Source of the DNA: Lysobacter sp. 5GHs7-4
GTDB taxonomy: Bacteria > Pseudomonadota > Gammaproteobacteria > Xanthomonadales > Xanthomonadaceae
NCBI RefSeq assembly: GCF_021284765.1
Contig: NZ_CP089924.1
Location: 3,056,001-3,120,000 of the forward strand
DNA: 64,000 nucleotides
Direction of reading: 5' to 3'
Positions 57,400 to 64,000 of the stretch are shown here, piece by piece. The notes under the pieces were generated by a model. It saw nothing but the letters and a program-made list of their open reading frames with translations. It was not told where the DNA came from and searched no databases. Position numbers and translations under genes: made by a program. Position 1 is the stretch's first letter; the number at the start of each line of letters is the position of its first letter.

Positions 57400-57942
57400 T
57401 CAGTCGTCCGAATCGAAACGAGTCGCTTTTCGCACCCGTTCGCCGTCGAAACCACGGCGTATCAGCAAGTCGGCGGCCTTGCGGCGCAGGGCCGGATCCT
57501 CGCTCAAGGCCTCTCCGTAGCGGCGCCGGACCAGGTCGCGCGCGTTCTCCAGCCAGTCGCCGTCGTAGCTGTCCAGCGCGCGGGCGATGGCCTCGCTGTC
57601 CAGGCCGTGGGTGGCCAGCTCGGCACGGACCCGGATCGGGCCGTAACCGCCGTTGGCGCGGCTGCGGACCAGGCTTTCGGCGAAACGGCCGTCGTCCTGC
57701 CAGCCCAGGCCGGACAGGGCCTCGATGGCGGTCTCGACCTGCGCGGCGTCCATGCCGCGCGAGGTGAGTTTGCGTTGCAGCTCCTTCCTGGAGTGCTCGC
57801 GCCGGGTCAGCAGACCCAGGGCGCGTTGGGTCGGGCTCTGCTCGCGACCGCCGCGGCGGCGCCCGGAACGTTCGCCCTCGGGAGCCCCGTCCTGGCCGGA
57901 ATCGGCCTGCGGCGAGGTCTTCGGCGGTGGGTCGTCGTGCAT
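57400..57942 (-). CDS. recX: Regulatory protein RecX
   Basis: 180 residues. Binds RecA filaments and inhibits them. After an acidic/basic low-complexity N-terminus (~residues 1-38), the three-helix repeats begin: [40 protein letters not shown] and [20 protein letters not shown]. Starts 58 bp after recA and is probably co-transcribed with it. Confidence 0.94.
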   Translation of the reverse strand: MHDDPPPKTSPQADSGQDGAPEGERSGRRRGGREQSPTQRALGLLTRREHSRKELQRKLTSRGMDAAQVETAIEALSGLGWQDDGRFAESLVRSRANGGYGPIRVRAELATHGLDSEAIARALDSYDGDWLENARDLVRRRYGEALSEDPALRRKAADLLIRRGFDGERVRKATRFDSDD

Positions 57943-58000
57943 GTCCAGTCGGTCTCAGGCCCAGGCCGGACGCCGGCGGATCCCGCCGGCGCCCCCTGCC

Positions 58001-59038
<1,038 letters not shown>

Positions 59039-59269
59039 CGTGGTGTGTCCTTAAAGAGTCGGTGTCGTGTTGGAAGTCACTGTAGAGGACGCGGATCGCA
59101 CGGATTGAGACCGTCGCGCCCTCGATGAAAATTTATGTCGCCGGCCGGGGGCGCCGCAGTTGGACTAGCCCCCACGCGCTTGTCGGATTTCTCCGCGGCG
59201 CGCGCCGGGAAATTCCGACGCGACCCAGCCCATACCCGAACCGCGAGCGAGCATTCGTGCCGGTCGCGC

Positions 59270-59917
59270 TCACCGGTTGGGCCGCACCAAACCGCAGTAC
59301 AAGCCCTCGATCGCGAAATCCTGATCGGGCTGGACCTCGATCGGCGCGTAGTCGGGGTTGCGCGGCAGCAGGCGGATGCGGTCCTTGCCGATCTTCAGCA
59401 GCTTGACGGTAATCTCGTCGTCGATGCGCGCGACCACGATCTGGCCCGAGCGCGCATCGCCGGTGCGGTGCACGCCGATCAGGTCGCCGTCGAAAATGCC
59501 CTCGTCGCGCATCGAATCGCCTTTGACCTTGAGCAGATAGTCCGGCGACGGAAAGAACATGTTGCGGTCGAGCAGGACGTAGTTGTCGGCGTCGAGCTGA
59601 GCGCCGGAACCGATCGGCCTGCCGGCCGCGACCTGGCCCAGCACCGGCAGGCGCAGCGCCTCGTCGTTGGCGGCCGGCAGGGCCAGCCGGCCCTGCTGCG
59701 AGGGCGGCGGCTGCAGCACGCGGATGCCGCGCGCGCGGCCCGGGGTGCGCTCGATCGCGCCCGCCGCCTCCAGCGCCTCGAGGTGGTACTGCGCGGCTCG
59801 CACGCCCTTGAAGCCGAACGCCTTGGCGATTTCGGTCTGCGACGGCGGGAACCCCTCGGCTTCGATCCGTTCCGCGATCAGCGCGAGCATGGCTTGCTGG
59901 GTATCGGTCAGGTCCAT
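59270..59917 (-). CDS. lexA: LexA repressor
   Basis: 215 residues. Winged HTH (residues ~1-66: DTQQAMLALIAERIEAEGFP, SQTEIAKAFGFKGVRAAQYH) and S24 protease domain. Cleavage site Ala98-Gly99 in VAAGRP; catalytic Ser135 in KGDSMRDEG and Lys172 in EITVKLL. The ATG at 59917 (MDLTDTQQ) is 2 bp from the LexA operator, leaving no room for a ribosome site, so the mRNA is probably leaderless. Confidence 0.98.
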   Translation of the reverse strand: MDLTDTQQAMLALIAERIEAEGFPPSQTEIAKAFGFKGVRAAQYHLEALEAAGAIERTPGRARGIRVLQPPPSQQGRLALPAANDEALRLPVLGQVAAGRPIGSGAQLDADNYVLLDRNMFFPSPDYLLKVKGDSMRDEGIFDGDLIGVHRTGDARSGQIVVARIDDEITVKLLKIGKDRIRLLPRNPDYAPIEVQPDQDFAIEGLYCGLVRPNR

Positions 59918-59919
59918 GG

Positions 59920-59938
59920 TTAGCAGTATTACTACTAA
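59920..59938 (-). promoter_or_regulatory. LexA operator (SOS box)
   Basis: Minus strand TTAGTAGTAATACTGCTAA; on the plus strand TTAGCAGTATTACTACTAA fits TTAG-N6-TACTA, the LexA box described for Xanthomonas and Xylella. It is imperfectly palindromic and overlaps the -10 of lexA. Confidence 0.92.
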
Positions 59939-59954
59939 CAACCGGTCGGATCAA
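59926..59954 (-). promoter_or_regulatory. lexA promoter
   Basis: -35 TTGATC (59949-59954), 17-bp spacer, -10 TAATAC (59926-59931). The expected start of transcription falls on or within 2 bases of the lexA ATG. Confidence 0.7.
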
Positions 59955-59973
59955 GGCCGCTCGTCCGGATTTT

Positions 59974-59990
59974 ATTTGACTAAGTCAAAT
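59974..59990 (+). promoter_or_regulatory. MarR-type operator palindrome
   Basis: ATTTGACTAAGTCAAAT: perfect 7-bp arms around TAA. Fits operators of MarR-family regulators and lies 43 bp ahead of the MarR-GNAT ATG, so it probably mediates autoregulation. Confidence 0.7.
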
Positions 59991-60032
59991 ATATCTCGGA
60001 CAGTGGACGCCCAACCCCGCCCCGAGACCGCC

Positions 60033-60974
60033 ATGGCCGCCGAAGTCGAGACCGCCCAGGTCGAAGCCGTCCGCGCCTTCAATCGCTACTACACGCGCCG
60101 CATCGGGGTGCTGCGGGAAGGCCTGCTGGACAGCGGCTACTCGCTGACCCAGGCGCGCGTGCTGTTCGAACTCGCGCAGCGCGAACCGGTGGCGGCGCGC
60201 GCGATCGGCGATGCGCTGGAGTTGGACCCGGGCTACCTGAGCCGGATCCTGCAGGGTTTCGTCGACGCGGGGCTGATCGCCAAGACGCGTTCCGAGCAGG
60301 ACGCGCGCAGCTACGTGCTGACCCTCTCGGCGCTGGGGCGCGAAGCCTATGCGCAACTCGATCGCAGCTCGCACCGACTCACCGCGGACATGCTCGCGCC
60401 GCTGTCGCCGCCGCAACGCGATCGCCTGCTGCACGCGTTCGTCGACATCGAGGACGCGCTGACGCCGCAGACCCTGCCGGCCGCACAGCGCCTGCTGATC
60501 CGCGAGCGCGGCATCGGCGACCTGGGCTGGGCCATCGAGCGCCACGGCCGTCTGTATGCGGACGAATACGGCTGGAATCAGGACTTCGAAGCGCTGGTCG
60601 CCAAGCTGTTCGCCGACTTCGCCAACCAGCACGATCCGCAGCGCGAGCGCTGCTGGATCGCCGAACTGGACGGCGAACGGGTCGGCTGCGTGTTCGTGGT
60701 GCGCAACCAGGAGCAGGCCGACACCGCGCAGCTGCGCTGCCTGCTGGTCGATCCGCGCGCGCGCGGGCTGGGCGTGGGCGGCCGCCTGGTCGATACCTGC
60801 CTGACGTTCGCGCGCGCGGCCGGCTATGCGCGCATGCGCCTATGGACCAACGACATCCTGATCGGCGCGCGCCGGATCTACGAACAACGCGGCTTCCACC
60901 TGATCGAGCAATACCCGCACCACAGCTTCGGCCACGACCTGGTCGGCCAGATATGGGAACGCGCGCTGGACTGA
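60033..60974 (+). CDS. MarR-type regulator fused to a GNAT acetyltransferase
   Basis: 313 residues from ATG 60033 (a GTG at 60003 would give 323). The MarR winged helix (residues ~10-150) includes GYSLTQARVLFELAQREPVA, RAIGDALELDPGYLSRILQG and LIAKTRSEQDARSYVLTLSA. A GNAT domain (~165-310) follows: WAIERHGRLYADEYGWNQDF, then CVFVVRNQEQADTAQLRCLL, the acetyl-CoA loop RARGLGVGGRLVDTCL and a C-terminal RRIYEQRGFHLIEQYPH. The fused type is widespread in bacteria but rarely studied; its acetylation target is unknown. A palindrome at 59974 is its likely operator. It lies between lexA and cinA on the opposite strand. Confidence 0.9.
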   Translation: MAAEVETAQVEAVRAFNRYYTRRIGVLREGLLDSGYSLTQARVLFELAQREPVAARAIGDALELDPGYLSRILQGFVDAGLIAKTRSEQDARSYVLTLSALGREAYAQLDRSSHRLTADMLAPLSPPQRDRLLHAFVDIEDALTPQTLPAAQRLLIRERGIGDLGWAIERHGRLYADEYGWNQDFEALVAKLFADFANQHDPQRERCWIAELDGERVGCVFVVRNQEQADTAQLRCLLVDPRARGLGVGGRLVDTCLTFARAAGYARMRLWTNDILIGARRIYEQRGFHLIEQYPHHSFGHDLVGQIWERALD

Positions 60975-60996
60975 GCGATGGGCGTGGCGACCGGGC

Positions 60997-61494
60997 TCAG
61001 GTCGCCAGCGCCAGCATGCCCTGCAACGAGGCCGCCACGGTCTGGCGCCGCACCGCCTCGCGGTCGCCAGCGAAATGGAAGACCTCGGCCTTGGGGTAGC
61101 CGCCGCGGCGCTTCCAGGCGATCCAGACCGTGCCGACCGGCTTGTCCTCGGTGCCGCCGCCCGGCCCGGCGATGCCGGTGACCGCGACCGCCAGCGTGGC
61201 GCCGGTGTTGGCCAACGCGCCGGAAACCATTTCGATCACGGTCTCGCGGCTGACCGCGCCGAACTGCTCCAGGGTCTGCGGCCGCACGCTCAGCAGCGAC
61301 TGCTTGGCCTCGTAGCTGTAGGCGGCCATGCCGCATTCGAACCAGCCGGAGGAACCGGCGATGTCGGTCAGGGTCTTGGCGATCCAGCCGCCGGTGCAGC
61401 TTTCGGCGGTGACCAGCATGTGGTGGTGGCTGCGGGCGGCCTCGCCGAGTTGCTCGGCGAGCTGGTGCAGGGCGGCATCGGAGACGTCGGTCAT
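60997..61494 (-). CDS. CinA family nicotinamide-nucleotide amidohydrolase
   Basis: 165 residues. C-terminal CinA domain only (PncC type): VTAESCTGGWIAKTLTDIAG, SSGWFECGMAAYSYEAKQSL, AVSRETVIEMVSGALANTGA and TGIAGPGGGTEDKPVGTVWI. Converts NMN to nicotinate mononucleotide in NAD recycling. Start at ATG 61494. In relatives it precedes recA; here the MarR-GNAT gene and lexA lie between. Confidence 0.94.
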   Translation of the reverse strand: MTDVSDAALHQLAEQLGEAARSHHHMLVTAESCTGGWIAKTLTDIAGSSGWFECGMAAYSYEAKQSLLSVRPQTLEQFGAVSRETVIEMVSGALANTGATLAVAVTGIAGPGGGTEDKPVGTVWIAWKRRGGYPKAEVFHFAGDREAVRRQTVAASLQGMLALAT

Positions 61495-61800
61495 GCGCGC
61501 ACTATAGCGGCCGCGGGCGCGGCTGCTTTGCCCGATCGGGCAACGCGGGGGGGGGCGGAGATGGAACGATGCGCCGGTGTCCGGCCGCGGCGTCGATCCG
61601 CCAGTCTCGTTGCCGCCGCGCCGATGTCGCCGTCGCGCGGCGCGCGCAAGCGATCGTCGCGAACATGAACATGCTCCGTCGCGACGAATGTTTCGCACCA
61701 ACTGCGCCGGGTTTTGACGCGATGCGACGTGCAAACCCGCTACCGCGCAAGCACCCTGCGGACACGGCATTCAGCCGTGCATCAAGGAGGACGGTTCGTC

Positions 61801-62019
61801 ATGCGCAGGAAGACTCTGTGGTTGGGCCTGGTTCTGGCCGGCATCGCCGGCATCGCATCGGCCGCCGGCGGCAAGCTGCCGCCTCCGGGCTGGGCCTACA
61901 CCTATTTCCAGGACGGCCAGGTCGTCGGCCACGCGGTGCACAACCCGTGCACCGGCGAAATCACCGTGACCGGCACCGTGACGGCCGATTACGTCGGCGG
62001 GCAGACCGTCAGCTGCTGA
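61801..62019 (+). CDS. Small secreted two-Cys protein, DUF6289-like
   Basis: 72 residues. Signal peptide (TLWLGLVLAGIAGIASA, cleavage after residue 21) and a ~50-residue mature peptide AGGKLPPPGWAYTYFQDGQV, then VGHAVHNPCTGEITVTGTVT and a tail ending in Cys72. Cys50 and Cys72 could form a disulfide. The YxYFxDGxVVG...C pattern resembles DUF6289 peptides, which I recall only as uncharacterised secreted proteins. AAGGAGG lies 11 nt before the ATG at 61801. Confidence 0.7.
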   Translation: MRRKTLWLGLVLAGIAGIASAAGGKLPPPGWAYTYFQDGQVVGHAVHNPCTGEITVTGTVTADYVGGQTVSC

Positions 62020-62057
62020 TCGGCGCCGTCGCTCAGCCGCCACGATGAGCCTAAAAG

Positions 62058-62093
62058 CCAAGACGCGCGGACCTTTCGATCCGCGCGTCTTGG
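62058..62093. terminator. Strong hairpin between convergent genes
   Basis: CCAAGACGCGCGGA and TCCGCGCGTCTTGG arms with an 8-bp loop. Likely bidirectional terminator for the small-peptide gene and the receptor gene, though the T run is weak. Confidence 0.65.
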
Positions 62094-62144
62094 TTGGTTG
62101 CGTGGTGGACGCCGGCTAGCGGCCGGCGCCGCGTCGAGCCGGAC

Positions 62145-64000
62145 TCAGTACGACACCCGGAACGTCACGCCGTAGGTGCGCGGCGCGCCGAGGAAGGCGT
62201 TGAACGAGTTGAAGGCGTTGTTGGGCAGCGGCGACACGTTCTGCAGCGGCGCGTCGAAACCGACCTGTGCGTATTCCTCGTCGAACAGGTTCTGACCCCA
62301 CAGCTCGACCATCCAACGGCGGTCGCGGCGGCCGATGGCGACGCGTGCGTTGACCACGGTGAACGCGCCCTGCTCCTTCTCCGGATCCAGGTCGGAGCCG
62401 GTGTTGTAGTCGGACATGTACTTGGCGCCGACGTTGAAGCGCGCCACCAGGTCGCTGGCGAAATTCCAGTCGTAGGTGATCGAGGCCGAACCCGACCAGT
62501 ACGGCGCGAAGCTGACCTGGCTGCCGGGCAGCTTGTACAGCGCGCCGACCGGCGCGGTGCCGCCGGGAGCGACGAAGTCGGCGCCCGGACGCTCGTCGCC
62601 GTAGCGCGTGTCGGCATAGGTCAGGCCGGCCTGGATCATCAGGCCCTTCTGCGGCTGCCACAGCACTTCGGTGTCGATGCCCTGCGAGATCACTTCCGGA
62701 ATCGAACGCACCACGAAGCTGGTGCCCAGGAAGCTGTTGAGCTGGAAGTCCGAATAGGTCTGGTGGAACAAGGTCGCGTTGAGCAGCAGGTTGCCGTCGG
62801 CCCAGGTGGTCTTGGCGCCCAGCTCGAAGCTGTTGACGAACTCGCCCGGGAACGAGGTGTCGTTGACCGGCACGATGCCCTGCCCCGCGCTGGACAGGCC
62901 GTTCGCCGACTGCACGCGGTCGAGGTTGAAACCGCCGGCCTTGTAGCCGCGCGCGCCCGACACGTAGGTCATGACGTGGTCGTTCCAGCGGTAGGCCAGC
63001 TTCAGCGTGCCCGACCATTCCTTCTCGTCGCTTTCCTGATGGGTGACGCGGCCGTTGTGCAGCGGATTGGCCCAGGGCAGGCAGCTGAAACCGACGATGT
63101 TGCTGATGATCGCGGCCTGCTGCGCCGGCGGCAGCGACGCGAACGGCAGGCCGCGCCCGGTCAGCGCCGCGGCGATGCGGCCCTGCGCGGCCGGGCTGAC
63201 CTGGCCGTTGGGACCGAAGTAGGACGCGCAACCGATGCTGCCGTTGGGGTTGCTGTAACGCGAATCCAGCTCCTTGTTCTCCTGGGTGTAGCGCAGGCCC
63301 ATGGTGACGTCGAGCGCGTCGGTCGCGTGCCAGGTGTTGTTGGTGAAGAAAGCCTTGGTCTTGGAGTTCTGGCGGTACTTGTCGTCGGCGCCGAAGCCGG
63401 CGAAGGCGGTGCCGAACGGGCGCCCGGTGGTCTGCGACAGGAAGGTCGCCGCGGTCGGCGACTGCGCCAGCGCCGGGTTGATCAGCGCCAGCAGCGCGGT
63501 CGACAGGTAGGGCTCGTAGGCGTTGCCGATGCGGTAGGTCTCGTTGCGGTTCAAATCCTCGTCGGAGAAGAACAGGCCGAACATCCAGTCGACCTTGTCG
63601 GTCGAGCCGGTCAGGCGGAACTCCTGGCTGAAGGTCTTGAACTCGGTCAGCGACTCGTCTTCGTCGGCGTTGCGGTACAGCAGATCGGCGCTGCTGAAGT
63701 CGAAGTCCAGGCCGTTGATCGCGCGCCATTCGCGCTTGGCGGTGATCGAGGTCAGGGTGGCGTTGTTGAACCAGGGCGTGATCCAGTTGATCTCGGCCGA
63801 AACGCCCTTGTCCTTCATGTCCTGTTCGGTGCTGCGGTTGCTGTAGGCGATGCGTGCGTAGGGATCGGCGACCGGCGCCACGCCGGAATCCGGCGACAGC
63901 GCGTCGATGATCGCGCCGGTCGCGCCGCGCACGGTGGTCACGCCCACGCAGCAGTTCTCTTCGCGGCTGGTGAAGTCGCCGATCAGGTTGATGTCCAGGT
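62145..64000 (-). CDS. TonB-dependent receptor 3, C-terminal part (5' end outside window)
   Basis: 618 codons are visible, and the frame stays open through base 64000 on the minus strand. It is a beta-barrel with alternating aromatic strands: EWRAINGLDFDFSSADLLYR, FMFGLF-like strands, WHATDALDVTMGLRYTQENK and YAYRW-type sheets, and ends in Tyr (FRVSY). NSFELGAKTTWADGNLLLNA and VISQGIDTEVLWQPQKGLMI belong to the typical barrel of TonB receptors. It differs from receptors 1 and 2 and has ~10 fewer conserved matches to them. The plug domain would be upstream of the window. A near CC pair (ENCCVGVTT) lies at its visible N-terminus. Confidence 0.9.
   Translation of the reverse strand, partial: LDINLIGDFTSREENCCVGVTTVRGATGAIIDALSPDSGVAPVADPYARIAYSNRSTEQDMKDKGVSAEINWITPWFNNATLTSITAKREWRAINGLDFDFSSADLLYRNADEDESLTEFKTFSQEFRLTGSTDKVDWMFGLFFSDEDLNRNETYRIGNAYEPYLSTALLALINPALAQSPTAATFLSQTTGRPFGTAFAGFGADDKYRQNSKTKAFFTNNTWHATDALDVTMGLRYTQENKELDSRYSNPNGSIGCASYFGPNGQVSPAAQGRIAAALTGRGLPFASLPPAQQAAIISNIVGFSCLPWANPLHNGRVTHQESDEKEWSGTLKLAYRWNDHVMTYVSGARGYKAGGFNLDRVQSANGLSSAGQGIVPVNDTSFPGEFVNSFELGAKTTWADGNLLLNATLFHQTYSDFQLNSFLGTSFVVRSIPEVISQGIDTEVLWQPQKGLMIQAGLTYADTRYGDERPGADFVAPGGTAPVGALYKLPGSQVSFAPYWSGSASITYDWNFASDLVARFNVGAKYMSDYNTGSDLDPEKEQGAFTVVNARVAIGRRDRRWMVELWGQNLFDEEYAQVGFDAPLQNVSPLPNNAFNSFNAFLGAPRTYGVTFRVSY

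Overview
The window looks like ordinary chromosome from a high-GC gammaproteobacterium of the Xanthomonadaceae/Lysobacteraceae, most likely Lysobacter or a near relative. This is inferred from gene content, not from a database search. The clues are: a LexA operator of the Xanthomonas/Xylella type (TTAG-N6-TACTA) in front of lexA; a lexA-recA-recX-alaS-csrA block; a pcnB-folK-panB-panC-panD-pgi run; a PrxQ-type peroxiredoxin with cysteines spaced as in Xylella; large TonB-dependent receptors; and many short palindromic intergenic repeats. No phage, insertion sequence, plasmid function, CRISPR array or secondary-metabolite cluster was found.

Layout. 1-8.8 kb: the end of a TPR-like protein, a DUF885 lipoprotein, a small membrane protein, a cluster probably devoted to 5-oxoproline (pyroglutamate) made of PxpA, the DUF969/DUF979 membrane pair and pyroglutamyl peptidase, a small secreted protein, an RDD protein and dCTP deaminase. 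8.9-16.8 kb: an Mrp/ApbC-type Fe-S ATPase and two tandem 944-residue TonB-dependent receptors that share a promoter-proximal motif and a near-identical terminator. 16.9-20.2 kb: DUF2147 protein, metG and an RnfB-like ferredoxin. 20.2-28.2 kb (minus): nnr, tsaE, an AMIN/amidase_3 amidase, mutL, a DUF1684 lipoprotein and a TraB/GumN protein, with queG diverging from nnr. 29.5-35.4 kb (minus): pcnB-folK-panB-panC-panD-pgi. 35.5-40.6 kb: tRNA-Glu, fdxA, a minus-strand dapA-bamC pair, then a plus-strand gcvR-like gene, prxQ/bcp and a PIN-PhoH ATPase. 40.6-44.2 kb: a secreted protein with a domain seen mainly in actinobacterial surface proteins, a divergent XRE regulator, thiD and a hydrolase. 44.3-53.2 kb: a TorF-like porin followed by the complete potassium system kdpFABCDE. 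53.2-53.8 kb: a tandemly duplicated ~268-bp non-coding block full of short palindromes. 53.8-61.5 kb: tRNA-Arg, tRNA-Ser, csrA, alaS, recX, recA, lexA, a divergent MarR-GNAT fusion and cinA. 61.8-64 kb: a small secreted two-cysteine peptide and the C-terminal part of a third TonB-dependent receptor.

How the parts work together. Pcp would release N-terminal pyroglutamate, DUF969/DUF979 are the likely membrane step, and PxpA is one of the three 5-oxoprolinase subunits; PxpB and PxpC are not in the window. The Kdp genes form a self-contained high-affinity K+ pump plus its sensor and regulator, with a porin 11 bp ahead of kdpF that may provide outer-membrane passage. lexA, recA and recX are the SOS core; lexA appears to be transcribed as a leaderless mRNA from a promoter inside its own operator. 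The pantothenate genes (panBCD) are all present in one block.

Nothing here is plainly a new system. The best leads are the 5-oxoproline cluster with its two uncharacterised membrane proteins, the duplicated receptor modules, the predicted leaderless lexA, and the several families of intergenic palindromes.
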